Positions 25,498-33,760 of a stretch of 64,000 bases of DNA are shown piece after piece. Both the position numbers and the translations under genes were made by a program. Source of the DNA: Roseibium sediminicola (GTDB lineage: Bacteria > Pseudomonadota > Alphaproteobacteria > Rhizobiales > Stappiaceae); the NCBI RefSeq assembly GCF_023156505.1, contig NZ_JALNMJ010000018.1, forward strand, positions 1-64,000, read 5' to 3'. The stretch's first letter is position 1. Every line of letters begins with the position of its first letter. The notes under the pieces were generated by a model, which was not told the DNA's origin, did no database searches, and saw nothing but the letters and a program-made list of their open reading frames with translations.

Positions 25498-26379
25498 ATG
25501 AACTGGGACGACATCCGCATTTTTCTGTCGATCGCGCGCACTGGCCAGATCCTGGCGGCGGCGCGGCGGCTGGGCCTCAATCACGCCACCGTCGCCCGGC
25601 GCCTGACCGCGCTGGAAGACAGCGTCGGCACAAGGTTGTTCGACCGGTCCACCTCCGGCTGCCTTCTGACCGAGGCCGGCAGCCGTTTCTTCGACCGGGC
25701 CGAACGGATCGAGGCCGAGGCCGTGGCGGCGGAAGCCGATCTCGGCGGCGACACGCCGGACATTTCCGGCACGGTTCGTATCGGCGCGCCGGATGGTTTC
25801 GGCGTTGCCTATCTCGCACCCAGGCTCGGCAAGCTGACCGAAAAACATCCCGGCCTGACGGTACAGTTGGTCCCGGTTCCGCGATCCTTTTCGCTCTCCC
25901 GGCGCGAGGCCGACATCGCGGTGACCATCGACCGTCCGGAAACCGGCCGTCTGGTCGCCGGCAAACTGGTCGATTACCGTCTCGGCCTTTATGCCTCCAA
26001 AGATTACCTGCAAAGGCGCGGTACACCGTCCACGCCGGCCGATCTAAGCGCGCACGACCTGATCGGATACGTGGAAGATCTGCTCTACTCCCCGTCCCTC
26101 AATTACGGCACGGAAATCGCCAAGGACTGGACTGCCCGGTTCGAGATCGCCTCCGCGCTCGGCCAGACGGAAGCTGTGCGAAGCGGTGCCGGCATCGGCA
26201 TCCTGCACGATTTCATCGCCCGCGATGACGGCAATCTGGTGCCTGTACTTCCGGAGATCAAGCTGGAGCGCGCCTATTGGATGGTGACCCACGAAAGCTC
26301 CCGCCCCTTGCGCCATGTCGCCGCCGCACAGGAATTCCTGCGCGATCAGGTCGCCCGCGACAGAGCGATGTTTGGGTAA
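25498..26379 (+). CDS. LysR-family transcriptional regulator
   Basis: The 293-residue protein has an N-terminal winged HTH (NWDDIRIFLSIARTGQ, AARRLGLNHATVARRLTALE, LFDRS) and a C-terminal substrate-binding effector domain (about 90-290). In this subgroup the effector region is often divergent, with VAYLAPRLGKLTEKHPGLTVQLV here. It is divergent from mmsA and separated by a REP-like palindrome; mmsA is the likely target but this is inferred from position. The ATG at 25498 has only a weak ribosome-binding site. Confidence 0.88.
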   Translation: MNWDDIRIFLSIARTGQILAAARRLGLNHATVARRLTALEDSVGTRLFDRSTSGCLLTEAGSRFFDRAERIEAEAVAAEADLGGDTPDISGTVRIGAPDGFGVAYLAPRLGKLTEKHPGLTVQLVPVPRSFSLSRREADIAVTIDRPETGRLVAGKLVDYRLGLYASKDYLQRRGTPSTPADLSAHDLIGYVEDLLYSPSLNYGTEIAKDWTARFEIASALGQTEAVRSGAGIGILHDFIARDDGNLVPVLPEIKLERAYWMVTHESSRPLRHVAAAQEFLRDQVARDRAMFG

Positions 26380-26421
26380 ACGATTGAAACAAGATTTACG
26401 AATTCAGCGGCCTAACAACAT

Positions 26422-26595
26422 TCAATATTTCCGCTTCATCATGTACGCCCCAACGCAAAGCACAACAAAAACCGAAAGATATTTATTCCAAGGCTCCGAA
26501 AAAAATAAGTAAATCGCAAAAATTAGACCTATTACAATCACTCCAGAGAAGACATGCTTTGCGAACTTCTCAAACATCTCTTTGTCTGATCGCAT
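26422..26595 (-). CDS. small AT-rich membrane protein
   Basis: This 57-codon gene starts MRSDKEMFEKF and contains two hydrophobic segments (FSGVIVIGLIFAIYLFF and LSVFVVLCVGAYMM), ending KRKY. A strong ribosome-binding site, CAGGAG, lies eight bases before the ATG, which supports a real gene. It is clearly more AT-rich than its neighbours, suggesting transfer or a recent origin. No family was recognised. It sits alone between the LysR gene and thiE. Confidence 0.6.
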   Translation of the reverse strand: MRSDKEMFEKFAKHVFSGVIVIGLIFAIYLFFSEPWNKYLSVFVVLCVGAYMMKRKY

Positions 26596-26665
26596 AATTT
26601 AACACTCCTGAAGACTCTCGACACCTATACTCAGGCAATAAACTGAAATCGTCCACCCGACGTGT

Positions 26666-27277
26666 TTAAGAATTCCTCCACGTCTCCGTCGCCGCGATCC
26701 ATTCCCGGGTCTGCGCTTCCGGATCTGCGTTGAGGGTGATGTCGGTGACGACCGCGGCAACATCGGCGCCGTTTTCGAAGACGCCCGGCAGACGCTCCGG
26801 GTTGAGACCACCGATGGCGACGAGCGGCAGATCGCCGACCTGAGCCTTCCACCTGGCGATCTTCTCGACGCCCTGAGGCGCCCACTTCATCTTCTTCAGG
26901 ATGGTCGGATAGACCGGGCCCAGCGCCACGTAGTCCGGATCTACGGAAAGCGCCGTGTCCAGCTCTTCGCCGTCATGGGTGGAAACGCCCAGCTTCAGAC
27001 CGGCGCTTCGAATGGCACCGACATCGGCCTCGGCCAGATCTTCCTGGCCGAGATGGACAAAGTCGCAGCCCTCGTCGATGGCGAGTTGCCAATAGTCGTT
27101 GACGATCAGCTGGCAGCCATGGTCGGCGCAGATGATTTTGGAGGCAGCGATTTCCCGGCGCAGCACATCCTCGGGCTGGTCCTTGATGCGCAGTTGCACC
27201 AGCTTCACGCCGAGCGGCACCAGCCGGCGGATCCAGTCGGCACTGTCGACTATGAGGTAAAAGGGATCGAGCTTCAT
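26666..27277 (-). CDS. thiE: thiamine phosphate synthase
   Basis: The 203-residue TIM-barrel enzyme joins hydroxymethylpyrimidine pyrophosphate with thiazole phosphate to make thiamine monophosphate. Family motifs are present: KLVQLRIKD (pyrophosphate-binding), [31 protein letters not shown] and VAIGGLN near the end. It overlaps thiG by four bases and is the last gene of the riboswitch-controlled thiO-thiS-thiG-thiE operon. Confidence 0.93.
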   Translation of the reverse strand: MKLDPFYLIVDSADWIRRLVPLGVKLVQLRIKDQPEDVLRREIAASKIICADHGCQLIVNDYWQLAIDEGCDFVHLGQEDLAEADVGAIRSAGLKLGVSTHDGEELDTALSVDPDYVALGPVYPTILKKMKWAPQGVEKIARWKAQVGDLPLVAIGGLNPERLPGVFENGADVAAVVTDITLNADPEAQTREWIAATETWRNS

Positions 27278-28047
27278 TCAAACACCGCCATTCCAATAAC
27301 CGGGGTTGAGGGCACCGCCATGTCGCGCGGCTCCAGGGGAATTGCTTCAAAGGCCAGCCGCCCAGCCTCGACCGCGCCGGCAAAGGCCTTGGCCATGGCC
27401 ACCGGATCGCCAGCCTTGGCAACGGCCGTATTCAACAGCACCGCGTCAAAGCCGAACTCGAGCACCTGCACCGCATGGGAGGGACGACCGAGACCGGCAT
27501 CCACGACGAGCGGAGTGTCCGGGAAATGCGCCCGGTAGCTTTTGAGCGCGTCCGGATTGGCCGGCCCCCTCGCCGATCCGATCGGGGCGCACCAGGGCAT
27601 CAGCACCTCGCACCCCGCCTCAAGCAGTTTCTCGCCAACGACAGCATCCTCGGTCGTATAGGGAAACACCTTGAAACCGTCGTCGCTCAATATGCGCGCG
27701 GCCTCGACAAGACCGAAGACATCGGGCTGCAGACTGTCGTGATGGCCGATCACTTCCAGCTTGATCCAGTCGGTGCCGAAGAGGTCGCGCGCCATTTTTG
27801 CCGTCATGACCGCTTCCCTGACCGAATGACAACCGGCGGTGTTGGGCAGCACCCGCAGTCCGAGCTCCCGGATCATCTCCCAGAATTGACCTCCCGTTCC
27901 ACCTCCCGCGGTTTCGCGCCTGAGTGAAACCGTCAGGATCTGCGTGCCGGAGGCCTTCACGGCCTCACCGAGCACCTTGGGTGACGGATATTGCGCCGTG
28001 CCGAGCAGAAGACGCGAGGACACGGTTTCCCCGTAGAGGGTCAACAT
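27274..28047 (-). CDS. thiG: thiazole synthase
   Basis: The 257-residue barrel enzyme forms the thiazole ring from deoxyxylulose phosphate, dehydroglycine and ThiS-thiocarboxylate. It shows [14 protein letters not shown] at the start, the Schiff-base Lys in DWIKLEVIG, and [14 protein letters not shown] near the phosphate site. It starts three bases after the thiS stop and overlaps thiE by four bases. Confidence 0.95.
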   Translation of the reverse strand: MLTLYGETVSSRLLLGTAQYPSPKVLGEAVKASGTQILTVSLRRETAGGGTGGQFWEMIRELGLRVLPNTAGCHSVREAVMTAKMARDLFGTDWIKLEVIGHHDSLQPDVFGLVEAARILSDDGFKVFPYTTEDAVVGEKLLEAGCEVLMPWCAPIGSARGPANPDALKSYRAHFPDTPLVVDAGLGRPSHAVQVLEFGFDAVLLNTAVAKAGDPVAMAKAFAGAVEAGRLAFEAIPLEPRDMAVPSTPVIGMAVFE

Positions 28048-28050
28048 GGC

Positions 28051-28248
28051 TCAACCTCCCTGCATGGGCGACAGGATCTCGATCCGGTCTCCCGACTGAA
28101 GCTGGCAGGCCGAACGGTCTTCAGCCGTCACGAGATCACCGTTCCGGGCCGTCGCCAGGAAGTCATGGTCGTAAGCCAGTTCTTCCAGCAGCAGCGCCAG
28201 GGTTGCGCTCGTCACCTCCTGGGACTCGCCGTTAATGATGAGCTTCAT
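28051..28248 (-). CDS. thiS: sulfur carrier protein ThiS
   Basis: This 65-residue ubiquitin-fold protein starts MKLIINGESQEV and ends with the required GG dipeptide (SPMQGG), which is adenylated and thiocarboxylated to donate sulfur to ThiG. Length matches the family. It overlaps the 3' end of thiO by 17 bases and is immediately followed by thiG. No thiF is in the window. Confidence 0.93.
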   Translation of the reverse strand: MKLIINGESQEVTSATLALLLEELAYDHDFLATARNGDLVTAEDRSACQLQSGDRIEILSPMQGG

Positions 28249-29221
28249 GAGCCCTCTCCTGAGCTTGTGTAAGAATGAGGTCGGTGGCTTGCCCGGCATA
28301 ATGAGGGGCCAGAAGAAAGCCGTGCCGGTAAAAGCCATTCACGGAAACGGTAATTCCTTTGCGCCGAACCCGCGGCAGGTTGTCCGCATAGGCCGGGCGC
28401 AGCCCTGCGCCGGTTTCAATGATCCTGGCTTCCGCAAATCCCGGATGGAGACTGTAAGCCGCGTTGAGCAGCTCCATGGTCGAGCGCACGGTGACGGGGC
28501 CGTTGTCGGCGCTTTCGATCATGGTCGCACCGACCATGAAGTGATGCTTGTCCCTCGGCACCACATAGACCGGAATGCGGGGATGCAGAAAGCGAACCGG
28601 TCGGGACAGCGTGACCTCCGGAGCGTGAAGCAACAGCATTTCGCCGCGCACCGGCCTCAGATCCGGTTCTCTTGCGGCCATGCCGGTGCAGTCGGCGATC
28701 ACATCCGCATGGTCCCGGGATTGGGTGCCGTCGCACAGATACCGGACACCTGTAGCGACCAGCTTTTCGAGCAGTCCCGTCAGCGCGGTACGCGGATCGA
28801 GATGCGCCTCGCCCTCGAAGAACAATGCTTTGGCAAAGCGTCCAGCAAGATCCGGCTCGAGGACGGTAATCTCTTCTCGCGCCACTCGCCGATAGCCACT
28901 CGTGCGGGCTGCGAACCGGTCAATTTCCTTTGCATCCCTTGGTGAGGCGACCACCAGGGTGCCCTTGCGCTTGACCAAACCGGGCAGCGCCCTTTCCCAC
29001 CAGTCGATGGCGCCACGGCCATGGAGCAGGACTTCCTCCTCGGCATTTTCCCGCTCGCACCAGGGTGCCAGCATGCCGCCTGCCAGCCAGGACGCGCTAC
29101 CGGTAAGATCGCGGCCCGCTTCGACCAGGGTCACCTTGGCCCCGCGCTCCACGAGTTGATACGCGAGCGCAAGCCCGGCGACGCCAGCTCCCCTTATTTC
29201 GACATGCGGTGTCTGCGCCAA
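28232..29221 (-). CDS. thiO: glycine oxidase ThiO (FAD-dependent)
   Basis: The 329-residue flavoenzyme oxidises glycine to the imine used by ThiG. An N-terminal FAD motif, IRGAGVAGLALAYQL, is followed by GGMLAPWCE and the later HPRIPVYVVPRDKHHFMVGAT and TGAGLRPAYADNLP segments of the D-amino-acid-oxidase fold. The start is a TTG at 29221: GGAGG lies six bases upstream and the reading frame before it is leader RNA including the riboswitch. A second adjacent TTG at 29224 is too close to the GGAGG. Confidence 0.88.
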   Translation of the reverse strand: MAQTPHVEIRGAGVAGLALAYQLVERGAKVTLVEAGRDLTGSASWLAGGMLAPWCERENAEEEVLLHGRGAIDWWERALPGLVKRKGTLVVASPRDAKEIDRFAARTSGYRRVAREEITVLEPDLAGRFAKALFFEGEAHLDPRTALTGLLEKLVATGVRYLCDGTQSRDHADVIADCTGMAAREPDLRPVRGEMLLLHAPEVTLSRPVRFLHPRIPVYVVPRDKHHFMVGATMIESADNGPVTVRSTMELLNAAYSLHPGFAEARIIETGAGLRPAYADNLPRVRRKGITVSVNGFYRHGFLLAPHYAGQATDLILTQAQERAHEAHH

Positions 29222-29327
29222 CAAGGACCTCCGGCAAGCCTTGGAAAAGCTTGCTGCCAGGGCGGTCAGTGCGGAAGAAAGAGCTGATTGGGGCGGGTTC
29301 CGTTTGGATCCAAGCACTCCCGATAGG

Positions 29328-29432
29328 CACCCTCCCTTCGCCAGCATGACCTGGATCAGGTTCGTCGGGTCCCTGCGCTTGCGCGGGCGCGCCAGCAGTA
29401 TCTCAGCCCCTTGTCGGGACACCCCGGGTGGA
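29328..29432 (-). promoter_or_regulatory. TPP riboswitch (THI element)
   Basis: The minus strand carries the conserved blocks GGGGTGTCCC, AAGGGGCTGAGATACTG and, after a variable GC-rich stem, GACCCGACGAACCTGATC and GTCATGCTGGCGAAGGGAGGG. These are the CUGAGA and ACCUGAUC core of thiamine-pyrophosphate aptamers. It lies about 107 bases before the thiO TTG. The intervening leader includes AAGCTTTTCC...GGCTTGCCGGAGG, where the ribosome-binding site could be masked, so translational control is likely; no clear terminator T-tract is seen. Confidence 0.95.
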
Positions 29433-29464
29433 AGTTTCCTTGTGCCGCCGTGAAGGCACTCCTG

Positions 29465-29995
29465 TCAAGAGAGCGATGTCTTACCCAGCTCTGCCAGGAA
29501 CGCTCTAACCTCGGCTAGACTTGTCAGCCGGTGTGCGGTGAGATGGGCGGGCGGCGCCTGATAGACCGCATCGAGCTTGGCCCGCGCGGAATGACGCGTC
29601 CGCCAGATGAACCGGAGAAACTCGGCGGTCTGCCAGTTAAAGCGTTCCGGGCAGCCTTCGGGCAGATCCGGGCGGCTACGTCCGTAGTAACGCACGGACC
29701 TCTTGAGGACGCGGGCGATGCGCAGTCCCACCGGCACATCAAGCCAGATGAACGTATCCGCACGCGCGATCCGTTCGGCGTAAGTGCTGGAATGGCCACC
29801 TTCAAAGATCCAACGGTCCTGGATATGGACTTCATGGGTCAGCCGGTCTTTTTCGGCCCTGGGGCGTTCAACCCAGCCCGGCCGGTAGTGGATCTTGTCC
29901 ATGTGAAAGACGGGCAGACCGGTTGTCTCGCCCAGCGCGGTCGCGAGCATGCTTTTGCCCGAGCCGGGACCGCCGACGATCATGACGCGTTTCAT
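29465..29995 (-). CDS. adenylate-kinase-like P-loop NTPase (FlaR-type)
   Basis: The 176-residue protein has a Walker A motif GGPGSGKSMLA at the N-terminus, a DKIHYRPGW segment after the first helix, and LKRSVRYYGRSRPDLPEGCPE in a lid-like region. This arrangement is seen in proteins labelled DNA topology modulation protein FlaR, which resemble small nucleoside or gluconate kinases. The true substrate is unknown. The ATG at 29995 begins the P-loop strand (MKRVMIVGG); a longer upstream frame has no coding character. Confidence 0.75.
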   Translation of the reverse strand: MKRVMIVGGPGSGKSMLATALGETTGLPVFHMDKIHYRPGWVERPRAEKDRLTHEVHIQDRWIFEGGHSSTYAERIARADTFIWLDVPVGLRIARVLKRSVRYYGRSRPDLPEGCPERFNWQTAEFLRFIWRTRHSARAKLDAVYQAPPAHLTAHRLTSLAEVRAFLAELGKTSLS

Positions 29996-30143
29996 GGCAC
30001 ACCTTGGAGAAGGAAGGGAGGGCTCGCGGTTATACACGTTCCGGTTCAGAAGAAAAGCCGGAAACAGACTGTTCAATGGACACTTTCGCATCTGCAGCCC
30101 TATCTAGTCGAAGCAGACACGACATCATGCCAAGGAGAGGACC

Positions 30144-31079
30144 ATGAGCTGGCTGAACTGCCCCGATCCCGTAGCAGGCAACGCGGCGAGTTGCGATCCG
30201 ATCGACACGATTGTTGTTCCCCGAACTTCGGATCTCGGCGGCTTTTCCGTACGCCGTGCCCTGCCCTCCGCCAAGCGGCGCATGATCGGGCCTTTCATCT
30301 TTTTCGATCAGATGGGCCCTGCGGAACTCCTTGTCGGCGGCGGCATCGATGTGCGCCCGCATCCGCATATCGGACTGGCCACCGTCACCTATCTCTTTGA
30401 GGGAGAGATGTATCACCGCGACAGTCTCGGCACCGAGATCGCAATCGCCCCGGGCGCACTCAACTGGATGAGCGCTGGCAAGGGCATCGTACATTCGGAA
30501 CGGGAGCGGCCTGAACGGCTCCAGCAAAAGCGGCCGCTGTTCGGCCTGCAAAGCTGGGTCGCCCTGCCGAAGCATCTGGAAGAAGGCGATCCAAGCTTTC
30601 AGCATTTCGGCACCGAGGAGCAGCCGGAATTCACCGACAAGGGTGCGTCCGTCAAACTCATTGCCGGTGAGCTCTATGGGCACAACGCACCCGTCAAAAC
30701 CGCTTCGGAGATGTTCTATGCGGATATCACCCTGGAACCGGGCGCCAAGATCCCGCTTGATGCCGGGTGGGAAGAGCGCGGTCTTTACACAGTCGCCGGC
30801 CAGATCACTATCGCGGGCCAGAGCTTCGATCCGGCGCAGCTGCTGGTGTTTAAGCCGGGTGACCATCTGGTGATCGAAAACACCACACCCGTCCCTGCAC
30901 GCTTTGTCGTGCTGGGCGGCGAACCGATGGATGGGCGCCGCTACATCTGGTGGAATTTCGTGTCTTCGTCGAAAGAACGGATCGAACAGGCCAAGGAAGA
31001 TTGGCGACAGGGCCGCTTCGACACCGTTCCGGGCGACGCGGAAGAATTCATTCCTTTGCCGGACCGTTCCGGTCCCTGA
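30144..31079 (+). CDS. pirin family protein
   Basis: The 311-residue bicupin has the N-terminal metal-binding set RPHPHIGLATVTYLFEGE (two His), HRDSLGTE and NWMSAGKGIVHSE, typical of pirin. Bacterial pirins include quercetin 2,3-dioxygenases and regulators of pyruvate dehydrogenase; the role here is unknown. A second cupin lies at about 180-280. GAGAGGACC precedes the ATG. Its 3' end overlaps the convergent gene by 32 bases. Confidence 0.9.
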   Translation: MSWLNCPDPVAGNAASCDPIDTIVVPRTSDLGGFSVRRALPSAKRRMIGPFIFFDQMGPAELLVGGGIDVRPHPHIGLATVTYLFEGEMYHRDSLGTEIAIAPGALNWMSAGKGIVHSERERPERLQQKRPLFGLQSWVALPKHLEEGDPSFQHFGTEEQPEFTDKGASVKLIAGELYGHNAPVKTASEMFYADITLEPGAKIPLDAGWEERGLYTVAGQITIAGQSFDPAQLLVFKPGDHLVIENTTPVPARFVVLGGEPMDGRRYIWWNFVSSSKERIEQAKEDWRQGRFDTVPGDAEEFIPLPDRSGP

Positions 31080-32001
31080 CACTCCAGCCGCTTTCCAGAG
31101 GCGGTGCCTGCTCAAACCTGTCGGCGGGCCGGATCAGGTCCGGCTCGCCGAAATTCATGATGATATTCATCCGCTGGCTGGCAAGCGGATCGCCCGTCAA
31201 TTTCGGATCCTCGGGAGCGACCGACAATTGCACGCCGCGATGAGTTGTCTCCAGGCGTTTGAACTGGGCAACCGCCTCGCGAAAGGCATCGGGCACGGTC
31301 CAGCCGTAGCGGCCCGCCAAAGCGTCGATCACCAGCCAGACCGCATCCAGGCCAATCTGCTTCTGGCGCGGATCCTCGACAACCAGCTTGAGACGCAAAT
31401 AGTCGATCTTGTCTTCAGAGGCGCCGCGCAGCAAAAAAAACAGGGTCGTCGATCCGAAGTCGACACTCGGTGTCGTCAGCTCGACCAGATCGGAAGCACA
31501 TTGCCACCGGTTTTTCTTGAAAGGGGCTTTGCGCCAGCCCGGGTTGGACAAGCCGATCGCCCGCAGCTCGTCGCACAGCGCATCCGGCTTTCCCAGAAAA
31601 CTGCGTTTGAGCTCGGCAGCCAGTTCCGGCGTTGGTGCAAGCAGAACGTCGCGCGCGCCCTCCTGCAGTGCGACCAGAGGGTCCGCCAACCCGGTGCCCT
31701 GCCCGGCTCCCTCCGAGCGGCCGTCCGGCCAGAAGCGCATGCCAGGTCCGCCAACCGCGATACCGGCCGCCAGCAGAGCGAGCGTGCCCCAAAGGTAATA
31801 GGACGTGACAAAGGACGCGTGACCGCGCTTCCCGGAGTTGGTTCGTTTCCCGGGAGCCGGCTCAATATCGGGGTCCGCCCATCGCGGCCCGCTCTGATGC
31901 TGCGTGGAGCGCCTGGACACCGGCTTGCCGTCCTTGCGGCCGGCCTCTCCCGTCCCTCCGGATTTGAACAGTTGCCTGAACCTGTCTGCTGGTCCTGCCA
32001 T
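31048..32001 (-). CDS. hypothetical single-span membrane protein
   Basis: This 317-residue protein has a Arg/Lys-rich N-terminal tail (1-60), one membrane helix (about 66-86, YYLWGTLALLAAGIAVGG) and a periplasmic domain of about 230 residues with alternating strands, such as DLVELTTPSVDFGSTTLFFLL and DYLRLKLVVEDP. No family is recognised with confidence. Its C-terminus overlaps the pirin gene on the other strand by 32 bases. Confidence 0.65.
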   Translation of the reverse strand: MAGPADRFRQLFKSGGTGEAGRKDGKPVSRRSTQHQSGPRWADPDIEPAPGKRTNSGKRGHASFVTSYYLWGTLALLAAGIAVGGPGMRFWPDGRSEGAGQGTGLADPLVALQEGARDVLLAPTPELAAELKRSFLGKPDALCDELRAIGLSNPGWRKAPFKKNRWQCASDLVELTTPSVDFGSTTLFFLLRGASEDKIDYLRLKLVVEDPRQKQIGLDAVWLVIDALAGRYGWTVPDAFREAVAQFKRLETTHRGVQLSVAPEDPKLTGDPLASQRMNIIMNFGEPDLIRPADRFEQAPPLESGWSVRDRNGPAKE

Positions 32002-32157
32002 GGTGTCCTAAACTGGCGTCCCGCGCGGCCGGATGGCCGGGCTTTCGGGATTTATCGATACAAAGTCTTGAAAACGCAACCGGATACCTGTCATCTATGC
32101 CCCGCTTCCACCGCGCCTGCAGAATTCCGGTTCGAAAGATCGAAAGACCAGTCCAAG

Positions 32158-32865
32158 ATGTCCTCGTTCGAAGATGATACCCCCGACCTGCGCCGAGAGA
32201 TCATCGAAACGGCCCGCGCGCTGCCCCGGCTCGGCCTGACCAAGGGCACATCCGGCAATGTCAGTGCACGCACCAAATCCGGTTTTTTGGTGACGCCGTC
32301 AGGTACGCCCTATGAAGTGCTCACGGAAGACATGATTGTGGCGCTCGATATGGAGGGCTGTTACCGGGGGGAGATCCTGCCCTCGTCGGAGTGGCGGATG
32401 CATCTGGATTTCTATCTGGCGAAGCCGGATTGCGGCGCGGTGGTCCATTGCCACAGCCCGCGCGCAACGGCGCTCTCCTGCCATCGTCGCGGCATTCCGG
32501 CGTTCCATTACATGGTCGCGCTGGCTGGCGGAGACCGGATCGACTGCGCGGACTATGCCAGTTTTGGAACCCGTGCGCTGTCAGAAGCAATGATCGCGGC
32601 TCTTGGAGAAAGGAATGCCTGCCTTCTCGCCAATCACGGTCAGATTGCCGGTGGTCCAACTCTCAAAAAGGCTCTTGCGGTGGCGGAAGGTGTGGAGGAT
32701 CTGGCGGATCAGTATTTGTCAGCCCTCGCGCTTGGCGAACCGGTCATTCTCGACAGTGCGGAAATGACCGAAATTCTCAAGAAATTCAAAAGCTACGGCA
32801 AGCAAACCGACGAGCTTGACGAGGGTCAGGCCGCCGCCTTCGAATTGCCGAAACGGGTGGACTGA
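32158..32865 (+). CDS. class II aldolase (fuculose-phosphate aldolase type)
   Basis: The 235-residue zinc enzyme has the class II aldolase/adducin fold: GLTKGTSGNVSART (phosphate/substrate binding), the catalytic Glu in SSEWRMHLDFY, the zinc-binding VVHCHSP and a later His in LLANHGQIAGG. Relatives cleave L-fuculose- or other sugar-1-phosphates. The ATG at 32158 is chosen; the in-frame extension further upstream overlaps other genes and is not coding. It is followed one base later by a ROK kinase, so both probably act on one phosphorylated sugar. Confidence 0.85.
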   Translation: MSSFEDDTPDLRREIIETARALPRLGLTKGTSGNVSARTKSGFLVTPSGTPYEVLTEDMIVALDMEGCYRGEILPSSEWRMHLDFYLAKPDCGAVVHCHSPRATALSCHRRGIPAFHYMVALAGGDRIDCADYASFGTRALSEAMIAALGERNACLLANHGQIAGGPTLKKALAVAEGVEDLADQYLSALALGEPVILDSAEMTEILKKFKSYGKQTDELDEGQAAAFELPKRVD

Positions 32866-32866
32866 C

Positions 32867-33760
32867 ATGCGACTTGGAATTGACTGGGGCGGAACAAAGA
32901 TCGAGGTCATAGCCCTGTCCGATACGGGCGAGGAACTGTTCCGGCAAAGGTGCGACACCCCAAAGGGAGATTACGAAGGCTGTCTGGAGGCGGTCCGTCA
33001 GCTGGTTGAGGCGGCTGAGCAGGCAACAGGCGCAACCGGCACCGTAGGCTTTGGCATTCCCGGCTCGCTGTCCCCCAAAACGGGGCTCGTCAAGAACGCG
33101 AATTCCACCTGGATGAACGGCAAGCCGCTGGACAAGGATCTTCAGCGTGTGCTGAACCGGCCGGTGCGCATCCAGAACGACGCCAATTGCCTGGCTGTCT
33201 CTGAAGCAACCGACGGGGCCGGTGCCGGGGCGCATGTGGTCCATGCCATCATCATCGGAACCGGTAGCGGCTCAGGCATTGCCATAGACGGCAAGGCTCA
33301 CCTTGGCGCCAACGGCATCGGCGGCGAATGGGGCGGCATCACGGTGCCCTGGCTGAAGCCGGAGGAATATCCCGGACCCGATAGCTGGATCGGTCACAAG
33401 GGTGTCATCGATCAATGGTGCTCAGGCACCGGATTTCAGGCCGACTATCAGGAAAGGACCGGCACGTTCTTGAAGGGACCCGACATCATGGCACTTAAAC
33501 GCGCTGGCGACGAGACCGCAACCGCCGTTTATGAGGGCTATGTCAGCCGCCTCGGACGGTCGCTGGCCATGTCCGCCAACCTGCTCGACCCGGATGTTTT
33601 TGTGCTCGGCGGTGGCATGTCGAATATCGACGAATTGTATGATGACCTGCCCGGCGCCATGGCGCCTTACATCTTTTCAGACACGTTCGAGACGCCGATC
33701 CGGAAGGCCGTTCACGGAGACAGTTCGGGTGTGCGTGGCGCGGCCTGGTTGTGGGGCTGA
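32867..33760 (+). CDS. ROK-family sugar kinase
   Basis: The 297-residue protein has the ROK layout: ATP-phosphate site LGIDWGGTKIEV at the start, FGIPGSLSPKTGLVKNANS, RIQNDANCLAVSE with the catalytic Asp, the IIIGTGSGSGIAI motif and GGEWGG. The ROK zinc motif CxCGxxGC is not seen, with WCSGTGFQADY at that position. It likely phosphorylates a hexose such as fructose and is coupled to the aldolase just upstream. Its 3' end overlaps the convergent methyltransferase by 49 bases. Confidence 0.88.
   Translation: MRLGIDWGGTKIEVIALSDTGEELFRQRCDTPKGDYEGCLEAVRQLVEAAEQATGATGTVGFGIPGSLSPKTGLVKNANSTWMNGKPLDKDLQRVLNRPVRIQNDANCLAVSEATDGAGAGAHVVHAIIIGTGSGSGIAIDGKAHLGANGIGGEWGGITVPWLKPEEYPGPDSWIGHKGVIDQWCSGTGFQADYQERTGTFLKGPDIMALKRAGDETATAVYEGYVSRLGRSLAMSANLLDPDVFVLGGGMSNIDELYDDLPGAMAPYIFSDTFETPIRKAVHGDSSGVRGAAWLWG

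Noticed and set aside
30904..32157. Upstream in-frame extension of the class II aldolase
   Set aside because: It runs through the pirin 3' end and antisense to a plausible gene; homology and a sensible start begin at 32158.
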